DNA of 64,000 nt from Mycobacterium paraterrae (GTDB lineage Bacteria; Actinomycetota; Actinomycetes; Mycobacteriales; Mycobacteriaceae), in assembly GCF_022430545.2 (NCBI RefSeq), contig NZ_CP092488.2, positions 868,001-932,000 of the forward strand. Direction: 5' to 3'. The notes below the pieces were generated by a model. It ran no database searches. It was not told the DNA's origin and saw nothing but the letters and a program-made list of their open reading frames with translations. Below are positions 1 to 8,388 of the stretch, in pieces. Both the position numbers and the translations under genes were made by a program. How positions within the stretch are numbered: position 1 is the stretch's first letter; every line of letters starts with the position of its first letter.

Positions 1-3000
1 TCAACGAACTTGGTCGACGTCGACCATCGATCGCTCGCAGTGATCGGGTCGGGCGGCCTGATGGCGCACCTCCAGGCGGCGTCGGAAGATACACCAGGGG
101 GCCGAATTTATATCGAGACCGTTCATCGGCTGACCGACCTCGGCGCGGTCACTACACATGTGGCGAAGCTGACGTCACGAGAAGGGTTCGATGCCGAATG
201 GCGTATAGCTAGCCTCTTCATGGTCAGCGGCGGGCTGGTTGAGCGCTACAAGTTTTTCGACGAGGCCGACCTCGACAGGGCGATCACGCGGTTCGATCAG
301 CTCAGCAGGCCCACTCCAGGGTCGGGAAACGCGGCAAGCCAAGTGGCCGAACGCTTCTTGTTGTATTTCGGTTCCTGCAACTTCGATGCGATGGCGCAAC
401 TACAAGCCGTCGACATTTACCTCGACGATCGCCGCCGAGTAGTGAACGCAGGAATTCGGCGTGGCCGGGATGCGGCGGTCCAAGATGCACGCGCCAACGC
501 GGACGTAGGGGCCAACAAGGTAGCGTCGAGCGTTATCGCAACACGCGGCGAACGCCTCGCCCTTTGCCGTGCCCGATACTCGGGTAGCGCCGAGCCACCC
601 GAGACGTTTCACGTCGATGTCCTCAGCATCTACGAGATCGACGCCGACGAGCGGATCGCCGCGATCGTCACGTTTGGCCTCAATGACTTCGATGCCGCGA
701 TCGCCGAGCTTGACGCTCGCTACCTGGCCGGGGAAGCGGCCGACCACGCGAACGCCTGGTCGATAGTCGCGGGTTGCTACGCCGCGCTGAACCGGCGTGA
801 AATCCCCGGCACAACGACAAACTTCGTCAACGTTGACCACAGAAGGCGTACGACACCGTTCGCGGCCGGGGACGTCAAGGCCTACACCCGCGCCGCCTGG
901 AGCCAAATCCCGGATATCAGCTTCCTCATCGAATCCGTGCATCAGTTGAGCGATCTCGGCGCCGTCATCACTCACGCGCTCCGTGGGACCTCACAAGAGG
1001 GCTTCGAGGCGGAGTGGCGCGAAATCCATCTCATGACGCTCGACGGCGACCTCTTCAATCGCAGCGAATTCTTCGACGAGGCAGACCTGAACGCGGCGCT
1101 TGCCACGTTCGAGGAGCTAAACCGGCCCACAACGCATTTGGAGAACACGGCAAGCCGAGTGGATACGCGCTTTCAGGCGTGCTTCGCCGCCCGCGACTGG
1201 GACGCAATGGCCGCGATGGTGTCCGATGGCTTTTCGATCGAAGATCGGCGTCGAGTCGTGAACATGGGGAACTTGCAGGGTCGAGATGCCGAAATCGGCG
1301 TGCACTCATACGCGGTTGTCGGATCCGAGAATGTGACATCAACGGTCATTGCGACGCGCGCACAGCGTCTCGCCCTAAGTCATTACCGATTCTCGGGACC
1401 CGACCAACGGCCCGACGCATTCCGCATCGAGATGCTCGCGCTCGTCGAGATCGATGCCAATGACCGGATGGCAGCGGTCGTCGTGTTCGACGCCGACGAC
1501 ATGGACGCCGCCATTGCCGAACTTGATGCCCGCTTTCTCACCGGCGAAGCGTCGGCCCACGCGCATGTGTGGTCGGTGATCGCCAGTGCCATTGCTGCGC
1601 ACAATCGGCGCGAACTCGCCCCAACGACACCGGATGTGGTGAGTATCGACCATCGGCGCGTGGCGGCGTTTGCGCCGGGCGAAGGCATCGAATACCTCCG
1701 CGCTGGTTGGGACCTCGACCAAATCCTCAATATCTACATCGAGACAGCACATCGCTTGAACGATCTCGGCGCGGTTTTCACCTGGACTGGACAAGGAAAA
1801 TCACACGAGGGCTTCACCGCCGACTGGCGCGGCGCCATCCTGATGACGGTTGACGGCGAAATGGTCGCCCGTAGCGAGGTATTCGACGAGAAAGACCTAG
1901 AGACAGCTCTCGCAACATTCGATCAGCTCACCCGGTCGGAGCCGCGGCTGGAAAACGCGGCAACGCGGACGTTGAACCGCGTACACGCGTACTTCGCCGC
2001 ACGCGACTGGGCGGCGCTGGGAACGGTGATGGCGACGGACGTGGTCGACGAAGATCGTCGCCGAGTCGCGAACGCCGGCATGCGGCGCGGTCGCGACGCG
2101 GTGGTCGGGGGTGTGCAGACGGCCGCGGACTTGGGCGCACGCCGCATAGCGATGACCGTCATCGCGATTCGCGGAGATCGCCTCGCTTTCTGTCGTTTTC
2201 GGTACTCAGGTCAAGACCAGCGGCCCGAGGCGTTCTACAGCGAGGCACTCGGCGTATTCGAGATCGACGTCGACGGGCGGGTGGCAGCCCACGTCGCCTT
2301 CGACCTCGAAGACTTCGACGCAGCCATCGCGGAGCTTGATGCCCTCTATCTGGCGGGCGAAGCGGCCGCCTACGCGCACACGTGGTCTCGCGTCACGCGC
2401 GCGTACGCGGCGCTCAACAGGCGCGAACTCCCACCGACTGCGCAGGACTGGGTGAATATCGATCACCGGAAGCTTGCACCAATCGCGGCCGGTGATCTCG
2501 GCGCATACCTTCGCGCGACGTGGGATCTCTCGCCACAATCCGGTATCTACATCGAAAACGTTCATCGCTTAAGCGAAATAGGAGCGGTCGTCACCCAGGT
2601 GGTGAATGGGCTCTCACATCAAGGCTTCGACGCCGAATGGCGCACGATCGACCTCGCAATGTACGAAGGCGATGAGATCAAGCGTTCCGAGCTGTTCGAC
2701 GAAGCAGACCTCGACGCCGCACTGGCCCGGTTTGACGAACTCAGTCGGCCGGCGCGGTTCGAAACTACGGCAAGCCAAGCAGCCGAACGCTTTTCGACGG
2801 CCTTTGCGGACAGAGATTGGGAATCTATGGCGCAGATACTGGCCGCTGATATCTCCGTGGACGATCGCCGACGCGGTATAAATGCCGGTCTTGAGCGCGG
2901 CCGGGAAGCTGTCATCGAAGACCTGAGGGCGACCATCAACGCTGGACTCTCGAACGCGACCGCGACAGTCATAGCGACCCGGGGCGAGCGTCTCGCCCTC

Positions 3001-5196
3001 ACCCGATTTCACCTCTCCGAGCGAGAGCAGTCGCCTCAGGCATTCAAAGTCGAAGCCCTCCATGTCTACGAGATCAACGACGACGGCCAGACCGCCACGG
3101 TGGTGATTTTCGACCCTGACGACTTCGAGGCGGGTTTCGCCGAACTCGGCGCCCGGTACCTCGCTGGCGAAGCAGCCAGCTACACGTGCACATGGTCGGT
3201 GATTGCAGAGGGCTGCGCCCGGGCCAATCGGCACGAACTTCCGTTGACGACATCGGATCACGTTTACATCGACCATCGACCGCTTGTGGCGATCGACGGC
3301 GTCGATTTCGCCGCATCTATAGGTGCCTTATGGGACATCACTTCGGCCTTCAGCGTCTACTACGAGTCGGTACATCAACTGGGCGAGCTTGGAGCGGTCG
3401 TCACCCAGGTGGTGAAAGCGACTACGCACGAAGGCCTTGACACCGAATTGCGAATGATTTTGCTTGCCACGGTGGAGGGCGGGCTTCACAGTCACCTCGA
3501 AGTTTTCGATGAGGCAGATCTGGACGCAGCACTCGCGCGGTTTGACGAACTGCAACAGCAGCTTCGGCGGTTGGAAAACACAGCAAGTCAAGTGTTCGAA
3601 CAGTTTTCGGCACGCTACGTTGCCCGCGACTGGGACGTCGTGGCGGACATGCTGGCCGATGACATTTTCAACGACGATCGTCGTCGAGTGGTAAACGCCG
3701 GGTTACGACGCGGTCGAGCTGCCACGATCGCAAGCATGCAGGCGTCGGCCGCCTTCGGGCTCTCGGCAATTACATCAACGGTTATCGCGACGCGCGGCGA
3801 GCGCCTGGCCCTGAGTCGCGACCGCTTCTCAATCCGCAATCAGGGCCTTGAGGAGATTGTTACCGAGGTGCTCGGCATCGTTGAGATCGATGCCGACGAA
3901 CGAATCGTCGCGCGTCTCGCCCTCGACCTCGATGACTTCGACGCGGCCATCGCTGAGCTTGACGCTCGCTATGTCGCTGGCGAAGCGGCGGCCCACGCGG
4001 ACGTCTGGTCGGTGATGACGGAGGGCTACGCACTTTCCAATCGACGCGAATTTCCCCCGACGACCCCGGATCACGTTCACATCGATCATCGAGCGCTCGT
4101 GTCGAGCGATGGCGTTGACTTGGCCGCGTCTTTAAGGGCGTTGTGGGACATCACTTCGTCCTCCAGCTTCTATGCCGAAGCTGTGCACCGGCTGGACGAA
4201 CTCGGAGCCGTCGTCACCCACGTGGTGAAAGCGACCACGGAAGGCGGTCTTGACGCCGAAGTGCGGATGATTGGCATGGCAATCGTCGAAGGGCAGGCCT
4301 TCAGCCGCGTCGAGTACTTCGACGAGGCCAAGCTTGACGTCGCGGTCGGGCGGTTCGATGAAATGCACGCGCGGACAACGCGATTGGAGAATGCGGCCAG
4401 CCAGGTAGAGCACCGCTTCTTTGCATACTGGGGTGCCCGCAACTGGACGGTGATGGCCGAAATACTTGCCGAAGAAAGTTTCATCGATGACACTCGGCGC
4501 AACGTGGCGAATGTCGGATTCTGGGACGGTCGCGATGTCGTGGTCGCGAATATGCAAGTCCTGGCCGAGATTTCAGCTGCTCAAGACACAACGTTGACCG
4601 TCATCGCGACCCGAGGGGAGCGCCTCGTCCTGACTCGGAGACATTCGCCGAACCGCGACCCGAGCAACGGGGAGTTCGTCTCCGAGGGCCTCATCATCGC
4701 CGAGCTCGACGCCGACGATCGGATCAAGGCACACATCCAGTTCGACGCCGACGACATCGACGCCGCCCTCGCCGAGCTTGACCATCGCTACCTCGCCGGC
4801 GAAGCGGCCGCGCATACACACACTTGGTCGGCGATTGCCGGGACATTCGCCAAGATCAACCGGCACGAGATTCCCGCGACGACCCCGAATGCGGTTTTCA
4901 TCGATCGTCGACCGCTTATATCGATCGAGGCCGTAGACGCAGCCGCATTGCTCTCCGCCGCATTGGAACTCACACCCCACGTCCGCATGTACGTCGAGGC
5001 GGTGCACCGGCTTAGCGGCATCGGGGCAGTCGTCAGCGTTGTGGCTCGTGCAACCTCAGAAGAGGGTTCCGACGTAGAGTGGCGGCTGATCGACATAATG
5101 ATGTTCGAGGACGACCGGCTGAGTCGCTGCGAAGCCTTCGACGAAGCCGACCTCGACGCCGCGCTCGCCCGCTTCGACGAGCTCGATCGACCTTAG
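1..5196 (+). CDS. Giant tandem NTF2/SnoaL-like repeat protein, 3' part only
   Basis: The frame is open from base 1, so the true start lies upstream; at least 1731 codons are visible. The protein is a head-to-tail array of a unit of about 271 residues. Each unit joins two halves that look like NTF2/SnoaL-type cone folds. One half carries 'IDHR...HRLxDLGAVVT...FDEADLDAALARFDEL'. The other carries 'ARDWDAMA...DDRRRVVNAG...VIATRGERLAL...EIDADxRIA...DDFDAAIAELDARYLAGEAA'. I see no transmembrane segment and no catalytic motif. From memory, mycobacteria carry such tails behind large LuxR/AAA-type or cyclase-type regulators, and Rv0890c beside citA is a LuxR-type regulator, so the missing N-terminus may be a signalling ATPase; that is inference. 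The stop overlaps the stop of pdxH on the other strand by 4 bases. Confidence 0.85.
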   Translation, partial: STNLVDVDHRSLAVIGSGGLMAHLQAASEDTPGGRIYIETVHRLTDLGAVTTHVAKLTSREGFDAEWRIASLFMVSGGLVERYKFFDEADLDRAITRFDQLSRPTPGSGNAASQVAERFLLYFGSCNFDAMAQLQAVDIYLDDRRRVVNAGIRRGRDAAVQDARANADVGANKVASSVIATRGERLALCRARYSGSAEPPETFHVDVLSIYEIDADERIAAIVTFGLNDFDAAIAELDARYLAGEAADHANAWSIVAGCYAALNRREIPGTTTNFVNVDHRRRTTPFAAGDVKAYTRAAWSQIPDISFLIESVHQLSDLGAVITHALRGTSQEGFEAEWREIHLMTLDGDLFNRSEFFDEADLNAALATFEELNRPTTHLENTASRVDTRFQACFAARDWDAMAAMVSDGFSIEDRRRVVNMGNLQGRDAEIGVHSYAVVGSENVTSTVIATRAQRLALSHYRFSGPDQRPDAFRIEMLALVEIDANDRMAAVVVFDADDMDAAIAELDARFLTGEASAHAHVWSVIASAIAAHNRRELAPTTPDVVSIDHRRVAAFAPGEGIEYLRAGWDLDQILNIYIETAHRLNDLGAVFTWTGQGKSHEGFTADWRGAILMTVDGEMVARSEVFDEKDLETALATFDQLTRSEPRLENAATRTLNRVHAYFAARDWAALGTVMATDVVDEDRRRVANAGMRRGRDAVVGGVQTAADLGARRIAMTVIAIRGDRLAFCRFRYSGQDQRPEAFYSEALGVFEIDVDGRVAAHVAFDLEDFDAAIAELDALYLAGEAAAYAHTWSRVTRAYAALNRRELPPTAQDWVNIDHRKLAPIAAGDLGAYLRATWDLSPQSGIYIENVHRLSEIGAVVTQVVNGLSHQGFDAEWRTIDLAMYEGDEIKRSELFDEADLDAALARFDELSRPARFETTASQAAERFSTAFADRDWESMAQILAADISVDDRRRGINAGLERGREAVIEDLRATINAGLSNATATVIATRGERLALTRFHLSEREQSPQAFKVEALHVYEINDDGQTATVVIFDPDDFEAGFAELGARYLAGEAASYTCTWSVIAEGCARANRHELPLTTSDHVYIDHRPLVAIDGVDFAASIGALWDITSAFSVYYESVHQLGELGAVVTQVVKATTHEGLDTELRMILLATVEGGLHSHLEVFDEADLDAALARFDELQQQLRRLENTASQVFEQFSARYVARDWDVVADMLADDIFNDDRRRVVNAGLRRGRAATIASMQASAAFGLSAITSTVIATRGERLALSRDRFSIRNQGLEEIVTEVLGIVEIDADERIVARLALDLDDFDAAIAELDARYVAGEAAAHADVWSVMTEGYALSNRREFPPTTPDHVHIDHRALVSSDGVDLAASLRALWDITSSSSFYAEAVHRLDELGAVVTHVVKATTEGGLDAEVRMIGMAIVEGQAFSRVEYFDEAKLDVAVGRFDEMHARTTRLENAASQVEHRFFAYWGARNWTVMAEILAEESFIDDTRRNVANVGFWDGRDVVVANMQVLAEISAAQDTTLTVIATRGERLVLTRRHSPNRDPSNGEFVSEGLIIAELDADDRIKAHIQFDADDIDAALAELDHRYLAGEAAAHTHTWSAIAGTFAKINRHEIPATTPNAVFIDRRPLISIEAVDAAALLSAALELTPHVRMYVEAVHRLSGIGAVVSVVARATSEEGSDVEWRLIDIMMFEDDRLSRCEAFDEADLDAALARFDELDRP
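13..5193 (+). repeat. Six full and one partial protein-coding repeat units of about 813 bp
   Basis: The His (or Arg) codon of the '[ILV]D[HR]R' motif recurs at 25, 838, 1651, 2464, 3274, 4087 and 4906. The spacings are 813, 813, 813, 810, 813 and 819 bases. The copies have diverged in sequence but remain strongly alike in protein, which fits old tandem duplication under selection for the fold. The last unit is cut after its first half and supplies the C-terminus. Confidence 0.9.
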
Positions 5197-5852
5197 GGTT
5201 GTAGACGTTCGATACGCCCGCCGATGACGCGAATTCGGTTGTGCAGCCGGTCTTCTCGGCCCTGCCAGAATTCCACCTCGTCGGGGGCGATGCGATACCC
5301 GCCCCAGTTGGGCGGCACCGGAACTTTCTCCTCGTCGGCGAAACGCCGAGTCACTTCGTCCAGCTGGTCGATGAGCGCGGCCCGCGACGCGATCGGCTGC
5401 GACTGGTGCGACGCCCACGCGCCGAGCTGCGAGCCGCGCGGACGGTTGTTCCAATAGGCCTCGGTAGCTTCGGGCTCGACCTTGGTCACCGGACCGCGGA
5501 TGTGGAACTGCCTGTTCAGCAGGTACCACGGGAAGGTGGCTGACGCGAACGGCGTCGCGGCCAGTTGGTTGCCTTTCGCCGAGTCGTAGTTGCTGAAGAA
5601 CACGATGCCGTCTTCGTCGACGCCTTTGCACAGCACCGACCGAGTGACTGGCTTTCCCTCGCTGACGGTGGCCAGCACCATCGCGTTGGGTTCGGCCACG
5701 CCCCCCCGCTCCGCATCGCCAATCCACGTGCGCAACAACGCAAGCCAGCCGTCGTCGAGCCAGTCGACATCGAGGTCGGGGCTGCCGTCGCGCTCCTTGG
5801 AGCCGTACTCCTTACGCATCGCGGCCAGGTGGTCGTTGTCGGGTCCCGCCAT
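5193..5852 (-). CDS. pdxH: Pyridoxamine/pyridoxine 5'-phosphate oxidase PdxH
   Basis: Cytosolic FMN enzyme that oxidises pyridoxamine or pyridoxine 5'-phosphate to pyridoxal 5'-phosphate, the last step of PLP salvage. Family hallmarks are clear: 'EPNAMVLATVSEGKPVTRSVLCKG' near the N-terminus, 'FFSNYDSAKGNQLA' with the FMN phosphate contacts, 'RPRGSQLGAWASHQSQPI' in the middle, and the C-terminal signature 'RxRIRVxxGRxERLQP'. I chose the ATG at 5852, giving 219 residues, close to the 224 recalled for M. tuberculosis PdxH. An in-frame GTG at 5894 would add 14 residues unlike the family. It is transcribed away from the HNH gene, and its stop overlaps that of the NTF2-repeat gene. PLP made here serves SerC and DapC encoded nearby, though that is not evidence of co-regulation. 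Confidence 0.93.
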   Translation of the reverse strand: MAGPDNDHLAAMRKEYGSKERDGSPDLDVDWLDDGWLALLRTWIGDAERGGVAEPNAMVLATVSEGKPVTRSVLCKGVDEDGIVFFSNYDSAKGNQLAATPFASATFPWYLLNRQFHIRGPVTKVEPEATEAYWNNRPRGSQLGAWASHQSQPIASRAALIDQLDEVTRRFADEEKVPVPPNWGGYRIAPDEVEFWQGREDRLHNRIRVIGGRIERLQP

Positions 5853-5929
5853 TGCACCGACGTTACCCGCGTTCACCAGCGACGATTCGGGCACCCGAAT
5901 TTGTCGGGGGTGACTGCGATGATGACGTC

Positions 5930-7177
5930 ATGTCCTCGATCGCCTCGCCTCCGGCAGCCGCAAACCGTGTGGGTCGCCTTGAGGTGCTGTTTGAGGAGTT
6001 GGCGGAATTAGCCGGTCAGCGCAACGCGATCGACGGCCGCATCGTGGACATCGTCGCCGAGATCGATCGTGACGAATTGTGGGGAGCCACCGGTGCGCGG
6101 TCGATCGCGGCGTTGGTGGCCTGGAAATTGGGTCTTTCGTCGGCCAACGCCCATGCCATCAGTGCCGTGGCGCATCGCAGGGAGGAGTTTCCCCGCTGCA
6201 CGGCCGGCATGCGCGAAGGACGTTTGTCGCTGGATCAGGTCGGGGTCATCGCCGCCCGCGCCGGGGAAGGTTCTGACGAGCATTACGCGCAGCTGGCGGC
6301 GGTGGCGTCGGTCCACCAGCTGCGCACCGCGGTCAAGCTCGAACCCCGGCCCGACCCCGATCCCGGCCCACCGCCGGAGCCCTCGATCACCCACGGCGGC
6401 GATGAGCGATTCAGCTGGTGGCGGATCAAACTCCCCCACCACGACGCCGCGAAGTTCGACGCCGCGCTGGCCTCGCATCGCGACGCGCTGGTCGCGGCGT
6501 GGAAACGCGACCACGACAACGCCGCTCACGCCACCGAGCAGCGACCTCCGATGCCGGGCACCCTCGATGCGTTTATGCGTCTAGTCGAGGCCGGCTGGGA
6601 CACCGAAGTCGCCGCCCGCCCGCACGGCCAGCACACCACCGTGGTGGTCCACCTCGACATCGCCCAACGCCTCGCCGCACTGCACCTGGGACCACTGCTC
6701 TCCGACGCCGAGCGCCAATACCTGACCTGCGACGCCACCGCCGAAGTCTGGTTCGAACGAGACGGGCGGCCCATCGGGGCCGGGCGAACCACCCGGCTGA
6801 TCAACCGGCGACTGCGCCGCGCCCTCGAACATCGGCACCGCATGTGCGCCGTCCCCGGCTGTGGCGCCACCCGCGGGCTACACGCCCACCATCTCCAACA
6901 CTGGGAAGACGGCGGCCCCACCGAGTTACCCAACCTGGTCCTGCTCTGCCCCTATCACCACCGGCTGCACCACCAAGGCGCCATCACGATCAGCGGACCC
7001 GCCACCAACGTCACCGTTACCGACGAAGACGGACAACAGCTCAATCCCGGATCGCTGGCGCGCCCACCAACCACATCGCCACCCGCGGTGCCGCCCTACC
7101 CGGGACCGACCGGCGAGCGCGCCGACTGGTGGTGGTACGACCCCTTCGAACCCCAACCACCACCCACACTCAACTGA
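5930..7177 (+). CDS. 13E12-family DUF222/HNH endonuclease-like protein
   Basis: 415 residues. The N-terminal two thirds is the DUF222 region typical of the mycobacterial 13E12 repeat family ('LFEELAELAGQRNAIDGRI', 'GARSIAALVAWKLG'). The C-terminal part is an HNH nuclease module: 'CAVPGCGATRGLHAHHL', then 'GGPTELPNLVLLCPYHHRLHH', with two Cys and several His as metal or catalytic ligands. A Pro-rich tail of about 50 residues follows. Start at 5930 because 'MSSIASPP...NRVGRLEVLFEEL' is the usual N-terminus; the earlier ATG at 5852 would overlap pdxH and add an unlikely leader. These genes are multi-copy and often associated with mobile or prophage-like insertions in mycobacteria. I see no terminal repeats here. 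The precise biochemical role of the family is unsettled. Confidence 0.9.
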   Translation: MSSIASPPAAANRVGRLEVLFEELAELAGQRNAIDGRIVDIVAEIDRDELWGATGARSIAALVAWKLGLSSANAHAISAVAHRREEFPRCTAGMREGRLSLDQVGVIAARAGEGSDEHYAQLAAVASVHQLRTAVKLEPRPDPDPGPPPEPSITHGGDERFSWWRIKLPHHDAAKFDAALASHRDALVAAWKRDHDNAAHATEQRPPMPGTLDAFMRLVEAGWDTEVAARPHGQHTTVVVHLDIAQRLAALHLGPLLSDAERQYLTCDATAEVWFERDGRPIGAGRTTRLINRRLRRALEHRHRMCAVPGCGATRGLHAHHLQHWEDGGPTELPNLVLLCPYHHRLHHQGAITISGPATNVTVTDEDGQQLNPGSLARPPTTSPPAVPPYPGPTGERADWWWYDPFEPQPPPTLN

Positions 7178-7250
7178 ACCCGGGCTGCAGCCGAGGCGTT
7201 GGTTACCGACCGGTAGCAAACGGCCTAGACCGCCGTGGGAGAATCCGCAT

Positions 7251-8388
7251 ATGACTGTCATCTCGGACAAGGTCCCGGAGAATTTCGTTGCCGGACTCGA
7301 GGGCGTGGTGGCGTTCACCACCGAGATCGCCGAGCCTGACAAGGACGGCGGCGCCCTGCGTTACCGCGGTGTCGACATCGAAGACTTGGTGGCTCAGCGC
7401 GTCACGTTCGGTGACGTCTGGGCTTTGCTGGTGGACGGAAAGTTCGGCAACGGGCTGCCGCCCGCCGAGCCGTTCCCGCTGCCGATCCACAGCGGCGACG
7501 TCCGCGTCGACGTCCAGGCCGGCCTGGCGATGCTGGCGCCGATCTGGGGCTACGAGCCGCTGCTCGACATCGACGACGACACCGCCCGCGACCAGTTGGC
7601 CCGCGCGTCGGTGATGGCGCTGTCCTACGTCGCGCAGTCCGCTCGCGGTATCTACCAGCCCGCGGTTCCGCAGCGGCTCATCGACGAATGCCCAACGGTC
7701 ACAGCACGTTTCATGACGCGCTGGCAGGGTGAGCCGGATCCGAAGCACGTCGAGGCCGTCGACGCCTACTGGGTCTCGGCCGCCGAGCACGGCATGAACG
7801 CGTCCACCTTCACCGCCCGGGTGATCGCCTCCACCGGTGCCGACGTCGCGGCTTCGCTGTCCGGGGCGGTCGGTGCGATGAGCGGCCCCCTCCACGGCGG
7901 TGCGCCGGCCCGGGTGCTCCCGATGCTCGAAGAGGTCGAGCGGACCGACGATGCGCGCGGGCTGGTGAAGGGAATTTTGGATCGCCGCGAGAAACTGATG
8001 GGCTTCGGGCACCGGGTGTATCGCGCCGAGGACCCGCGTGCCCGCGTCCTGCGCGCGACCGCCAAGCGGCTGAATGCGCCGCGCTACGAGGTCGCCGCGG
8101 CCGTCGAGCAAGCCGCGCTGGCCGAGCTGCGCGAGCGGCGTCCAGACCGCGCGATCGAGACCAACGTCGAATTCTGGGCCGCGGTGATCCTCGACTTCGC
8201 TCAGGTCCCTGCCCGGATGATGCCGGCGATGTTCACCTGCGGCCGCACTGCGGGGCTGGTGCGCGCACATCCTCGAGCAGAAACGGCTGGGCAAACTGGT
8301 TCGCCCGGCCGCTATTTACGTCGGACCCGGTCCGCGGAGCCCGGAATCGGTCGAAGGCTGGGCCGAGGTCAACCCGGCTGAGGGTTAA
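7251..8388 (+). CDS. citA: Citrate synthase CitA (type II), apparent +1 frameshift near the 3' end
   Basis: Condenses acetyl-CoA and oxaloacetate to citrate. Family motifs present: 'GALRYRGVDIEDL' near the N-terminus, 'HGMNASTFTARVIAST' with the substrate His, 'SGPLHGGAP', 'GFGHRVYRAEDPRA' and 'NVEFWAAVILDF' with the catalytic Asp. As written, the frame runs to a TGA at 8379-8381 and ends in 'GLVRAHPRAETAGQ...', unlike citrate synthase. If one G is removed from the run at 8252-8255, the protein continues 'AGWCAHILEQKRLGKLVRP...IYVGPGPRSPESV' to the TAA at 8386-8388, the expected ending (378 residues; about 373 recalled for M. tuberculosis CitA). So this is either an assembly error or a real frameshift removing about 40 native residues. 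Start at the ATG at 7251. The restored stop overlaps fprB's by 4 bases. Confidence 0.9.

Noticed and set aside
2614..3276. Long minus-strand frames inside the NTF2-repeat gene
   Set aside because: They mirror the repeat periodicity, have no recognisable protein features and no ribosome sites; shadows of the repeated coding strand.
5892..5894. GTG start giving a longer PdxH
   Set aside because: The ATG at 5852 gives a family-typical length and N-terminus.
5852..5929. Longer N-terminus for the 13E12/HNH protein
   Set aside because: It would overlap the pdxH start and adds residues unlike the family; the ATG at 5930 begins the conserved part.
5930..7177. Complete insertion sequence around the HNH gene
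   Set aside because: No transposase and no terminal inverted or target-site repeats could be seen at the edges.
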